The notes: generated by a model from the letters alone, not told the origin. Shown: positions 36,746 to 46,874, counted from the first letter of the stretch. The stretch is DNA of 64,000 nt from CALOBA01 sp942491465 (GCA_942491465.1 CALOBA010000011.1:1-64000), one strand, 5' to 3'. Program-made: numbers and translations.

Positions 36746-38046
36746 TGCCCCTTTTGATAACCCAGTCGTTCGGCCAGCCGCCAGGTCTCCTCACCGAGAT
36801 CGTCCTCGGAAAGGTAGTGCCGCCAGCGGTCCGCGGCGGAGGGCTCGATGCGGTTGTAGAGGTGGAACTTCAGATCGCCGCTCATCTGCGAGGCGGATGC
36901 GACACCATCGGCCATACGGCCGTCCTTGTCCTCGTAAGGCTCGATCATCTGCGGCAGAAACTCGATATCGAGAAAGCGGCAGACGCCCTCGACGGTGGCC
37001 TTCGGGTCGTTGACCAATGCCTCGTAGTGGACACGGTAATGGCGATGCGACGGCACCCCCTGAAGGAGCTCCAAGATGTTGCGATGACAGAACAGCCAGG
37101 CCAGCTCCGCGAACTGGCCGCGTGTAAACTCGTCCTCATGACGCATCATGAAAGGGAGCGTGCGGTCCATCTTGGCATCACTGAAGGAGCGCACCATCCC
37201 GCCGGGGTGGCGCACCAGATGCAGGTAGACCGGATCCTGGAAGTACCGCTCGCAGCGGCTGAGGACCTCCTGCGAATAGGCGTAGGACGGGGTCTTGTCC
37301 ACCAGCAGTCGATCACCCAGCCGCGCCTCCAGCATGCCGTAGAAGTCCCGGGCGAGCATCCCCTCGTCTTCGCAGCGCTGCATGAAGGCCGTCGCCTGCT
37401 CGACGCTCAGACCGTCGAGTTCCATCATCGCCCGAATGGTGCCGTTGACCAAGTGTCGGTTGCTCGCATGGGAGTAGAGCAAGCGCCGTTGCTTGAGATC
37501 CCGAAACCAGAGCAAGTGCAGCTCCGGCGGCGCGAACAGGCGCGGATGGCCGGCCAGCACGATCTGCATCAGGGTCGAGCCCGAGCGCGGCGGCGACAGC
37601 AGGAACAGCACCCGCTTGTGCTTGCGCACCGGATCATCGACCGGACTGGGCTCCGGCAGGATGCGACCGAAGCGATGGATGGCATCGGCGTCGACCCCGG
37701 GCCCGCCGACCGAGGCGGATGCAACCGGGGCCTGCGCCGCTCTCGGCGCTGACCCGGAGGCGTTCAGGCGCGGGACCAAAAAATCGGCGAGTTGGCCCAC
37801 GCTGAGGTCGGAGATATACCGACCGTCGACCATCAGCAGGTCGTGGAAGCCGATCGTCTTGCGGAACGCCTTCTCGATGGCGACGAAAAGGTCGATGAAG
37901 TCCACCGAGGTCAGGCCGAGATCGGCGATCAGCCAGGTACCGTCGTCAACCCCGTCGTCCAATCCGTCCTCGTCGAGAGCGTCGCCAAGGTCCGAGAGCA
38001 ACTGCGCGATCGTTTCGAGGATATCGGTCCGTTCACTGCGTATCAT
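36742..38046 (-). CDS. Acyl carrier protein-sulfotransferase fusion
   Basis: 434 residues. Residues ~1-95 are an acyl/peptidyl carrier domain with the phosphopantetheine serine in DLGLTSVDF (Ser47). After a low-complexity linker (~95-140) comes a PAPS sulfotransferase with LSPPRSGSTLM (~150-160), VDKTPSY, and the 3'-phosphate motif HLVRHPGGMVRSF. All cofactor motifs are intact. The arrangement recalls the ACP-sulfotransferase region of CurM and the cyanobacterial Ols synthases, where the enzyme sulfates a beta-hydroxyl on an ACP-bound chain. There, a thioesterase then decarboxylates it to a terminal alkene; here no such thioesterase is fused. First gene of the PKS operon. Confidence 0.9.
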   Translation of the reverse strand: MIRSERTDILETIAQLLSDLGDALDEDGLDDGVDDGTWLIADLGLTSVDFIDLFVAIEKAFRKTIGFHDLLMVDGRYISDLSVGQLADFLVPRLNASGSAPRAAQAPVASASVGGPGVDADAIHRFGRILPEPSPVDDPVRKHKRVLFLLSPPRSGSTLMQIVLAGHPRLFAPPELHLLWFRDLKQRRLLYSHASNRHLVNGTIRAMMELDGLSVEQATAFMQRCEDEGMLARDFYGMLEARLGDRLLVDKTPSYAYSQEVLSRCERYFQDPVYLHLVRHPGGMVRSFSDAKMDRTLPFMMRHEDEFTRGQFAELAWLFCHRNILELLQGVPSHRHYRVHYEALVNDPKATVEGVCRFLDIEFLPQMIEPYEDKDGRMADGVASASQMSGDLKFHLYNRIEPSAADRWRHYLSEDDLGEETWRLAERLGYQKGQ

Positions 38047-38068
38047 GTCTCTAAAGTATCCAAACGGA

Positions 38069-38100
38069 GGTCTGTCAGCACCCCGGTGTCGGGGCAGACC
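38069..38100 (-). promoter_or_regulatory. Hairpin in the 5' leader of the ACP-sulfotransferase gene
   Basis: GGTCTG pairs with CAGACC and, inside it, CCCC with GGGG around GGTGTC. It lies 23 bases before the ATG on the transcribed strand, where it could affect translation or act as an operator. No T-run, so not a terminator. Confidence 0.45.
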
Positions 38101-38474
38101 CAGACCTTACTATTAGCTCAGCTTATCGGGTCGACCATGCTACCACTGAGCAGCCCATCACACCCCTGATCGTCGCGACCTCGATCCCGCCCCCCGGCCG
38201 CAGGCACAGCCGACGACGACGGGACGCCAAGCAGCGTGAACGGATCATCGAAACATCCCGGGCGCGGGCCTCGGAAGCCCGGACGCCTGATCACCGGTTC
38301 AGGCCGAAGCAGCCGTCAGCGCGGACGCAAGACATCGGCAACAGGCGATGCAGCCGGACCGATCGGTGGCCCGCACGCCCCTTGAGAGGAAAGACGGCAG
38401 TAGTCTACGCGCGGTTGGCGACTTGCAGCAATTGCGGCGCTTCACGACGCCCCGCACCGGCCCTCGCCCTGGGC

Positions 38475-38584
38475 ACTAAGGATCGGTTCAAAAACAAGTG
38501 GTGCAGACGCCCGCTCGCAGAACCTTTGGATTGGCCGTTTCGTGGTTGCGTCTGCACCACTTGTTTCTGAACCTTGACTAAGGA
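38475..38584. mobile_element. MITE-like element with 26-base inverted repeats and 8-base direct repeats
   Basis: Terminal inverted repeats at 38485-38510 and 38548-38573 match at 25 of 26 positions around a 37-base centre. The octamer ACTAAGGA occurs on both sides (38475-38482 and 38577-38584), as expected for a target duplication. Too short to encode a transposase; would need one supplied in trans. Confidence 0.7.
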
Positions 38585-38810
38585 CGAAATGCGTATCGAC
38601 GCGAGCGCCAAAGCATTGTTTGGAAGCCGCCTTTTGTCATTGTCAAGCATTTAAGAATACGCTAACTTGCTGACATGCTTGCCCGCCATGGCAGTACGGC
38701 TGACAGCCGATCTGGCCGGGAGGCTTGACCAGGATCTCCCCCTGGCCACGGCGCACGCCGCTCCCGCCTCGGGACCGGCCCCCACAAATACCTGCATGAG
38801 GTCTGCTGCA

Positions 38811-38915
38811 ATGAAGTACTTGACCATCCTGAAAGCGCTCACCGGCGGTGAGCTGATCTCGATCGCCGTCATCGCACTCGGCCTTGTCGCCATCGGCTAC
38901 AACCTGGTCGCCTAA
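38811..38915 (+). CDS. 34-residue single-span membrane peptide
   Basis: The sequence starts MKYLTILKALTGGELISI and continues as one hydrophobic helix to the end. A longer start at 38796 (ATG AGG TCT) would add five residues; frame further upstream is not convincing. A strong rho-independent terminator follows 28 bases after the stop, marking a separate short transcript. Not recognised. It resembles in size the accessory subunits of membrane complexes, but no sequence link to a named one was seen. Confidence 0.5.
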   Translation: MKYLTILKALTGGELISIAVIALGLVAIGYNLVA

Positions 38916-38942
38916 GCCGACCGACAACCGCGCCCGGAACGA

Positions 38943-38982
38943 CCCGCGGCGCCGCCCATCCGGCGGCCCGCGGGTTTTTTTT
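38943..38982 (+). terminator. Rho-independent terminator after the 34-residue peptide
   Basis: CCCGCGG pairs with CCGCGGG and GCCGCC with GGCGGC inside it, a stem of 13 G/C pairs with one bulged C, followed by eight T. Confidence 0.9.
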
Positions 38983-39171
38983 GCCCAGCGCAAAGGCGTT
39001 CCCCCGGGGCTTGGGGTCCGCTATTCCATCACTTTCTTATTTACCTGTATTAGAAATCCACCAAAAAAGGGAATAGGAATCAGGTAATGACGGCGACCAA
39101 GACGCGCTTATGGAGAGACCAATACAGAGCGTCTTTATCAGGATTAAACAGCGCTTGAGACCAACCATTGT

Positions 39172-39185
39172 TTGATCTTGATCAA
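39172..39185 (+). promoter_or_regulatory. Perfect FNR box (TTGAT-cttg-ATCAA)
   Basis: Exact match to the consensus TTGATnnnnATCAA, 331 bases before the hydrogenase start. A class II site would place the transcript start near 39220, and TAAAAA at about 39208-39213 is a possible -10. In Thiocapsa roseopersicina the orthologous hyn operon is known to be controlled by an FNR-type protein. Confidence 0.85.
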
Positions 39186-39426
39186 TCAATAAAGGATTCG
39201 GACATGGTAAAAAATCTCGACGCCAGCGCCGCTGGAGCGCGCCCCGCAAGAACGACACCCAGTCAGCAATGGCGATATTTATCATACTCTTATATAGTTA
39301 AACACAAAAAAACAACGACCTAAATTTCGCAAAATGCCATAAAAATCAATGCGAATTGTCAAGCGCCGGCCCGTTTGCGGCATCACCGAAAAACGATAAT
39401 CAGCGCCACCGAAGCGCGCTATTGGG

Positions 39427-39447
39427 GTTTTCACGACCCCTGAAAAC
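39427..39447 (+). promoter_or_regulatory. Palindrome GTTTTCA-N7-TGAAAAC before hynS
   Basis: Perfect 7-base inverted repeat with 7-base spacer, 69 bases before the hydrogenase ATG. Could be an operator or a leader hairpin; the protein that would bind it is not known. Confidence 0.45.
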
Positions 39448-39516
39448 AAGCGCATTCGGCACCAGTCAACTAGGCTGGTGAAGCACGAAGACAACCACCA
39501 TCCCCGGAGGACATTC

Positions 39517-40596
39517 ATGGCGAATGACACAGGCCCCAGCGGCCCGAGCTTAGGCGGACTGTTGCGCAGCCAAGGGGTAAGCCGTCGCGCATTCATGAAG
39601 TTCTGCGCCACCACCGCATCGCTGCTGGCGCTGCCGGCAACCGTGGTGCCGGCCATGGCCGAGGCCCTCTCCGGCGCCCGCCGACCATCGGTGATCTGGC
39701 TGTCGTTTCAGGAGTGCACCGGCTGTACCGAGGCCCTGACCCGCTCCCACGCGCCGACCGTCGAGGGCCTGATCTTCGACTTCATCTCGCTGGACTACCA
39801 CCACACCCTGCAGGCCGCCTCCGGCGACGCCGCCGAGCACGCCCGCGAGCAGGCCCAGCACGAGAACGCAGGCAAGTATCTGCTCTTGGTCGACGGCTCG
39901 ATCCCGCTGACCGAGCACTGCTCCACCATCGCCGGCATCAGCAACCTGCAGATGCTCAAGGACTGCGCCAAGGACGCCGCCGCCATCCTCAACATCGGCA
40001 CCTGCTCGGCCTACGGCGGCCTGCCCATGGCCCGGCCCAACCCGACCAACGCCGTGCCCGTGGGCGACATCATCACCGACAAGCCCATCATCAACATCCC
40101 CGGCTGCCCGCCGATGCCGCTGGCCATCACCGGCGTCATCGCCCACTACCTGACCATGGGTGCGCTGCCCGAGGTGGACCACCTGGGGCGTCCGCTGGCC
40201 TTCTTCGGCGAGAACATCCACGACCGCTGCTACCGCCGCCCGTTCTACGACCAGGGCAAGTTCGCCGAGACCTTCGACGACGAGGGCGCGCGCAAGGGCT
40301 GGTGCCTGTACAAGCTCGGCTGCAAGGCGCCGACCACCTACAACGCCTGCGCCAACCTCAAATGGAACCAGGGCGTGAGCTTCCCGATCCAGTCCGGTCA
40401 CGGCTGCATCGGCTGCTCGGAGCCGCGCTTCTGGGATGCCGGGGGCATCTACCAGTCCGTCCCCCAAGGCCAGTTCGGCGACGGCGCCAAGCTCGGCGCG
40501 GCGGCCGTGGCCGGTGCCGCCATCGGTGCCGGGGCGGCGATAGCGGCCCGCAGGAAAAAGGCCAAGCTCGACGCCGAGGACCCGGCGACGCAGTAG
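39517..40596 (+). CDS. hynS: [NiFe] hydrogenase small subunit
   Basis: Carries the Fe-S clusters that move electrons between the NiFe site and the membrane. 359 residues, Tat signal with SRRAFMK (residues 22-28), CTGCTE for the proximal cluster, the HDRC...GWCLYKLGC distal set and CIGCSE. A hydrophobic helix followed by RRKK near the C-terminus is the membrane anchor. GGAGG lies seven bases before the ATG at 39517; an earlier in-frame GTG lacks a ribosome site. First gene of the hynS-isp1-isp2-hynL operon, where the small and large subunits are separated by the Isp genes. This is the stable Hyn/Hyd type of purple sulfur bacteria. Confidence 0.96.
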   Translation: MANDTGPSGPSLGGLLRSQGVSRRAFMKFCATTASLLALPATVVPAMAEALSGARRPSVIWLSFQECTGCTEALTRSHAPTVEGLIFDFISLDYHHTLQAASGDAAEHAREQAQHENAGKYLLLVDGSIPLTEHCSTIAGISNLQMLKDCAKDAAAILNIGTCSAYGGLPMARPNPTNAVPVGDIITDKPIINIPGCPPMPLAITGVIAHYLTMGALPEVDHLGRPLAFFGENIHDRCYRRPFYDQGKFAETFDDEGARKGWCLYKLGCKAPTTYNACANLKWNQGVSFPIQSGHGCIGCSEPRFWDAGGIYQSVPQGQFGDGAKLGAAAVAGAAIGAGAAIAARRKKAKLDAEDPATQ

Positions 40597-40740
40597 CGCC
40601 TCGAAGACCTCGGGATGGATCGGCGCTGCACGGTCATCCCGACAAGCGCGAACAACGATAACGGCGAGGCCGCAAGACCGCACCCGCCGCCACAACAACG
40701 AGATCGATTACCCCAACTGCCCGTCTGGAGGAGCCCCCTC

Positions 40741-41391
40741 ATGACCCTGCTCGAATTCGCCCGCGGCCCGGCGATACACGCATCACTGATCATCCTCGCG
40801 GCCGGCGTCTGCTGGCGTCTGCTCGGCGTGCTGGCGCTGACCCGCGGCGCCGACCTCTCCCGCCCCCGCGATGCCTTCGGCAACTTCAAGGGCTACCGCA
40901 CCGTCTTCAGCCGCTCCTGGCCCAGCGACGAGTTCCGCACCACCACCCGTTACCAGACCGTGCTGGCCTATCTGTTTCACCTCGCCACCCTGGGTGTCGT
41001 CCTGCTGATCGTCCCGCACATCGAGTTCATCACCGGTCTGACCGGCCTGTCCTGGCCGGGCGTGCCGAACTTCATCGGCGTGGCGCTCGGCACCATCGCC
41101 CTGGCCTCGCTGATCGGGCTGATCGGGCGGCGCCTGAGCAAACCCGCGATCTACAACTCCACCGTCGGCGACTACATCACCTGGGTGGTGGTCCTGCTGC
41201 CGCTGCTGACCGGGCTGATGGCCTTCGCCCATGTGGGCCTGCGCTACGAGACCCTGCTCGCGCTGCACATCCTGAGCGCCGCGCTGCTGTTCGCCTACTT
41301 CCCGTTCAGCAAGCTGATGCACGCCTTCTGGTTCCTGTTCTCCCGTGCCCAGAGCGGCATCACCTACGCCCATAAGGGGGTCCGGATATGA
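40741..41391 (+). CDS. isp1: Hydrogenase-associated cytochrome b-like protein Isp1
   Basis: 216 residues with about five membrane helices and histidines placed for haem b, resembling the NarI/DsrM group. It should take electrons between the hydrogenase small subunit and the quinone pool or Isp2. GGAGGAG lies ten bases before the ATG at 40741. Its TGA overlaps the next start (ATGA), showing coupling. A 144-base gap separates it from hynS. Order and neighbours match the Thiocapsa hyn operon. Confidence 0.92.
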   Translation: MTLLEFARGPAIHASLIILAAGVCWRLLGVLALTRGADLSRPRDAFGNFKGYRTVFSRSWPSDEFRTTTRYQTVLAYLFHLATLGVVLLIVPHIEFITGLTGLSWPGVPNFIGVALGTIALASLIGLIGRRLSKPAIYNSTVGDYITWVVVLLPLLTGLMAFAHVGLRYETLLALHILSAALLFAYFPFSKLMHAFWFLFSRAQSGITYAHKGVRI

Positions 41392-42772
41392 GCAGCACCA
41401 CCGCCACCCCCGTGTTCCCGAGCTTCGACCAAGTCGCCCAGGGCTTTGCCGGCCAGATCGGCATGCTGCGCGAGATGGCGCCCAAGCCGACCATGCCCGA
41501 CGCGCGGCGCCTGCACCGGGCCATCGATACCTTGATCGAAGAGACCAACGCCGACGAGGCCGTATGGCTCGAGAGCTGCATCCACTGCGGCCAATGCACC
41601 AACGCCTGCCACTACTTCGTCGCCACCGGCGAGGCCAAGTACGCGCCCATGCGCAAGATGGACCTGTACCGGCGCGTCTACCAACGCGAGGTCGGCCCCC
41701 TGCGCTGGCTCTACAAGCTGGCCACGCGCGAGATCACGCTCGAGGACTTCGAGGAGGTGCAGGAACTGGTCTACGACTCCTGCTCCGAATGCGGGCGCTG
41801 TACCATGGTCTGCCCCATGGGCATCGACACCGCATCCCTGGTCCACCACCTGCGCAGCGCCCTGGTGGCCGCGGAGCTGGTGCCGCCGGAGCTGGCCGCG
41901 CTGCACATGGAGCAGAAGCACCGGGGCACGGTGTTCGGCGCCTCGGCCGAGTCGCTGAACAAGACCATCGCCACCATCCGCGACAACTTCGGCGTGGAGA
42001 TCCCGCTCGACAAGCCCCAGGCCGACATCATGGTGCTGTCCTCGGCCGTCGATCTGGTCGCCAACGGCAACGGTCTGCTGGCCACGGCCAGGGTCATGAA
42101 CCACTTGGGCGTGGACTGGACCATGTGCTCCGACGCCTTCGAGAGCGCCAATTTCGGGCTGCTCTCCGGCGACATGAGCCTCTGGCGCCACCAGATCGAC
42201 CCGATCATCGCCCGCGCCCGCGCAATCGGGGCCAAGACCCTGCTCATCGCCGAGTGCGGCCACGCCTACCCCGCGCTGCGCTGGAACCCGATGGTGCGTG
42301 GCGAAGCGCTGCCCTTCGAGATGATGTATATCTCCGAGTTCCTGGGCCGCCAGGCCCGCGACGGCAAGCTCAAGCTGACGCCGCTCAAGGGCAAGGTCAC
42401 CTATCACGACCCCTGCAAGACCGGTCGGCGCGGCGGTGCCTTCGACGAGCCGCGGGAGCTGTTCAAGGCCATGGACGCGGACTTCGTCGAGATGCCGGCC
42501 AACAAGGAATACAACTGGTGCTGCGGCGGCGGTGCCGGCATCTTCCTGCTGGAGCGGGCCACGCGGCTGCGCGACGAGTCGTTCAAGATCAAGCTCCGCC
42601 AAGTGGACGACAGCGGGGCCGAGGCGGTGGTGGTCAGCTGCGCCAGCTGCCGGCTGAACTTCGAGGCCGGTCGCCAGAAGAACCACTGGAACAAGCGCGT
42701 CGACAGCCTGGTGGAGCTGGTCGCCGACCACCTGCCCGATGAGCCGGTCGGCGCGGCCAAGGGGGCGCAGGC

Positions 42773-42776
<4 letters not shown>
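41388..42776 (+). CDS. isp2: Hydrogenase-associated Fe-S protein Isp2 (HdrD/DsrK-like)
   Basis: 462 residues. Two ferredoxin-type [4Fe-4S] motifs, CIHCGQCTNAC and CSECGRCTMVC, precede two cysteine-rich CCG-type domains (WCCGGGAG and CASCRLNF among others), as in the heterodisulfide reductase D and DsrK proteins. Cytoplasmic, likely partner of Isp1. It overlaps both neighbours by four bases (ATGA), so the three downstream genes are made together. Confidence 0.93.
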
Positions 42777-44503
<1,727 letters not shown>

Positions 44504-44520
44504 GCCTGCCACAAGCAGGC
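44504..44520 (+). promoter_or_regulatory. Small hairpin directly after hynL stop
   Basis: GCCTGC pairs with GCAGGC around a five-base loop, immediately after the stop. There is no T-run, so it is more likely an mRNA-stabilising or intercistronic structure than a terminator. Confidence 0.4.
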
Positions 44521-44609
44521 GTCCATCCCGGGGGTGCGGTCGAGATAACGACACCCAAAGCGCCCGCTCCCCGACCAACCCGTTCAGTTCCCGAAGGAGG
44601 ACAGACACC

Positions 44610-44903
44610 ATGACATCCACGAACCAACTGGCCGAAATGCGCATGCGCGAGTACGTCGCTCGCCAACAACGCCAAGACGAGCTAGACGCCGACGATTGCG
44701 CCCATCACAACGACTGCCGCGGCCAAGACAAGCCAACGGCGAACACCTGGCGCCAACGGGCGATCAGCAACGCCGGCCCGCTGTGCCTGCTTGACGCCGT
44801 AGGCCAAGCCGAAGAGAGCTGGCTGGAACTCATCGAGCAGGCCCCGCGCTGCGAGCTGCCGCAGCCCGCGCCGCCCTCCTTGGAGCTGCAACCGGCCTAT
44901 TGA
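44610..44903 (+). CDS. Small hypothetical protein after the hydrogenase operon
   Basis: 97 residues, soluble, no family recognised. Cysteines at CAHHNDC and two further sites could bind a metal. GGAGG lies eight bases before the ATG, and the gene follows hynL by 106 bases on the same strand, so it may be the last gene of the operon. A hydrogenase accessory role is a guess from position alone. Confidence 0.65.
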   Translation: MTSTNQLAEMRMREYVARQQRQDELDADDCAHHNDCRGQDKPTANTWRQRAISNAGPLCLLDAVGQAEESWLELIEQAPRCELPQPAPPSLELQPAY

Positions 44904-44944
44904 CCGGGGCGCAGCGCCCCGCCGGCGTCAAACGGTTCGAGACA

Positions 44945-44970
44945 CAAAAAAGCCCGCGATAACGCGGGCT
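44945..44970 (-). terminator. Rho-independent terminator of the tRNA-Gln transcript
   Basis: Read on the minus strand, AGCCCGCG pairs with CGCGGGCT around a four-base loop and is followed by six T. It lies just beyond the tRNA 3' end. Confidence 0.92.
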
Positions 44971-44976
44971 TAAATT

Positions 44977-45050
44977 TGGCTGGGGGACTAGGATTCGAAC
45001 CTAGGTTAACGGAGTCAGAGTCCGTTGTCCTGCCACTAGACGATCCCCCA
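44977..45050 (-). tRNA. tRNA-Gln (anticodon CTG)
   Basis: 74 bases including an encoded CCA. Acceptor TGGGGGA pairs with TCCCCCA, the T arm has GGTTCGAATCC and the anticodon loop reads CTCTGAC. It lies 78 bases after rpsI on the same strand. Confidence 0.97.
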
Positions 45051-45128
45051 ATAACAAGTTGCGCGGAGGCGACAACGCCAGCCCGGATAGGGCGTGGGCC
45101 GATGCCGCCATGGGCGCTGGGCGCGTTC

Positions 45129-45518
45129 TTAGCGCTTCGAGAACTGCGGGCGCTTGCGTGCCTTATGCAGACCGACCTTCTTACGCTCGACCTCACGGGC
45201 GTCGCGGGTCAGGAAGCCGGCTTGGCGCATGGGCCCGCGCAGCTTCTCGTCGAAGTCGACCAGCGCCCGGGCGATGCCGTGGCGGATTGCACCCGCTTGA
45301 CCCGTAGTACCGCCACCAGTGACGGTGACCTTGAGGTCGATGCGCTCCAACATCTCGACGGCCTCGAGGGGTTGGCGAACGACCATGCGCGCGGTCTCGC
45401 GGCCGAAGAAGAGGTCGAGGGTCCGTCCGTTGACCATGATGTTACCAGACCCGAGGGTCAGGAACACCCTTGCCGACGAACTCTTGCGGCGACCGGTGGC
45501 GTAGTGCATTTCCGACAT
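45129..45518 (-). CDS. rpsI: 30S ribosomal protein S9
   Basis: 129 residues of the small-subunit protein whose C-terminal tail reaches the P-site tRNA. YATGRRKSSSARVFL at the start and the basic tail KARKRPQFSKR are typical and complete. Pairs with rplM 89 bases upstream, the usual bacterial order rplM-rpsI. Confidence 0.98.
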   Translation of the reverse strand: MSEMHYATGRRKSSSARVFLTLGSGNIMVNGRTLDLFFGRETARMVVRQPLEAVEMLERIDLKVTVTGGGTTGQAGAIRHGIARALVDFDEKLRGPMRQAGFLTRDAREVERKKVGLHKARKRPQFSKR

Positions 45519-45607
45519 GAAGCGTTTCCGTAGACGTTGAATCGTGCTTGGATGATGGTTCTAGGATGATAACGCGCGGCCGGCCCGGAGCAGGCGCCGC
45601 GGGGCGC

Positions 45608-46036
45608 TCAGATTTCCAGCGGCTGCGGCTGCTGCGCCTGATGGCGATGGTCCGTTCCGGCATAGACCTTGAGCTTGCGATACATCGCGCGGCCCAGTGG
45701 ATTGTGCGGCAGCATGCCCTTGACGGCAAACTCGATGACCCGCTCCGGATGGGTTGCCAACATATCCGACAGGCTTGTCTGGCGCAGATTGCCGATGTAG
45801 CCGGTGTGGCGATAGTAGATCTTGTCGCTCAGCTTGTTGCCGGTCACGCGGACCTTTTCGGCATTGATCACGACGATATAGTCGCCAGTGTCCACATGCG
45901 GCGTGTATTGCGGCTTGTGCTTGCCGCGCAGCCGACGGGCGATCTCGCTAGCCAGGCGACCCAGGGTCTTGCCCTCGGCGTCGACCAGATACCAGGCTCG
46001 ACGGACCTCGGCAGGCTTTGCACTTTCGGTTGTCAT
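45608..46036 (-). CDS. rplM: 50S ribosomal protein L13
   Basis: 142 residues: WYLVDAEGKTLGRLAS, the GDYIVVINAEKV core and HNPLGRAMYRKLKVY are diagnostic. The start at 46036 has GGGAG upstream and fits the family length; the frame is open further upstream but that part is leader. Cotranscribed with rpsI. Confidence 0.98.
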   Translation of the reverse strand: MTTESAKPAEVRRAWYLVDAEGKTLGRLASEIARRLRGKHKPQYTPHVDTGDYIVVINAEKVRVTGNKLSDKIYYRHTGYIGNLRQTSLSDMLATHPERVIEFAVKGMLPHNPLGRAMYRKLKVYAGTDHRHQAQQPQPLEI

Positions 46037-46344
46037 TTGGTGTGCTCCCATCGCTGCTGCGAGGCCAAGTCGCCATATCGCGCTGGCCCGAGCGGAAAAA
46101 ATGCTCCCGACCGTCGTGGGCTGTGCCTTGCCCACGGCGGCAGGTTTTGGAAAATTCAGATTCGGAAACGGCGGGGCTGTCAGAATAATTTCCGCCGCGA
46201 AAGACCGCGCATATTAGCGAAGTCCTCCTCGGGGCGCAACCCCCTTCGCGGCCGATGGCTCTCGCCCCTCGGCAGTGGTCCCGCAGCGGCGCGGTTGCGC
46301 CGCGGGCGGCTCAACCTAGAAAGAGCAGTTGACCGCTCTGAGGC
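46037..46344 (-). other. Leader/promoter region of rplM
   Basis: 308 bases between the ferredoxin stop and the rplM start. It contains a hairpin at 46111-46140 (listed separately) and a CTGACA near 46190 that could be a -35. No gene seen. Confidence 0.5.
46111..46140 (-). promoter_or_regulatory. Hairpin in the rplM leader
   Basis: On the minus strand CCG-CC-GTGGGC pairs with GCCCAC-GA-CGG around an eight-base loop, about 75 bases before the rplM start, with a T-run some ten bases later. L13 is known in E. coli to repress its own mRNA leader; whether this hairpin serves that role is inference. Confidence 0.4.
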
Positions 46345-46674
46345 TCAATCCTTCGCGGGTGGATCAGGCAGGCGCAACCGCTCCACGGGCTTGCCGTCGA
46401 CCAAGTGGCTTTGCAGGATCTCATCGAGGTCCGCGTTGTCGATGTAGGTGTACCAGACCGCGTCCGGATAGACGACAATCGTCGGCCCCTCCGCGCACCG
46501 ATCGAGACAGCCTGCGGTATTCACCCGAATCCCGCCGGCGCCGGCGAGCCCCATGGCCTTGGTACGCTGCTTCAGGTAGTCCCGGGACGCCTTGGCGTTA
46601 CACTGTGCGCAGCACTGGCTGCCGTCGTCGCGGGAGTTGGTGCAAAAGAACAGATGGTGACGGTAGTACGACAT
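46345..46674 (-). CDS. Thioredoxin-like [2Fe-2S] ferredoxin
   Basis: 109 residues. Cysteines at FFCTNSRDDGSQCCAQC and VNTAGCLDRCAEGP are placed as in the thioredoxin-fold [2Fe-2S] ferredoxins of Azotobacter and Aquifex. The start at 46674 is preferred over an upstream ATG because the family begins directly with the first strand and AGAGG precedes it. Single gene, electron partner unknown. Confidence 0.9.
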   Translation of the reverse strand: MSYYRHHLFFCTNSRDDGSQCCAQCNAKASRDYLKQRTKAMGLAGAGGIRVNTAGCLDRCAEGPTIVVYPDAVWYTYIDNADLDEILQSHLVDGKPVERLRLPDPPAKD

Positions 46675-46874
46675 CGAGCGGCCTCTTGGCGGTGTCCAGA
46701 CTGGTTGGTCGATGGTGGGGCAAGGACGCGGCTGCGCCAAGCCCCGGGCCCACTTGCCGACGACGGCTGCGTCGACCCCAGGGCCGATCAGCCGCTACCG
46801 AAACGATCATCGACGCCCGCACGACCCGGCGCTGATGCCGGCAACGCCCCATCCCACAGAAGACGCGAAACGCA

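Larger units (their letters stand above)
38047..38810. other. Non-coding region upstream of the PKS operon
   Basis: About 760 bases between divergently read genes. It holds a leader hairpin close to the ACP-sulfotransferase start and a MITE-like element, both listed separately. The rest shows no gene I can support. The PKS operon promoter must lie in the lower part of it, but no clear -10/-35 pair stands out. Confidence 0.6.
38983..39516 (+). other. AT-rich control region of the hydrogenase operon
   Basis: About 530 bases with much lower G+C than the genes. It holds the FNR box and a palindrome listed separately, plus an AT-rich stretch around 39270-39330 that could contain promoters. No coding signal I trust. 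Confidence 0.6.

Noticed and set aside
39037..39656. Two minus-strand frames over the hydrogenase control region
   Set aside because: They run through the FNR box and into hynS, have no ribosome site and no family; they are chance frames.
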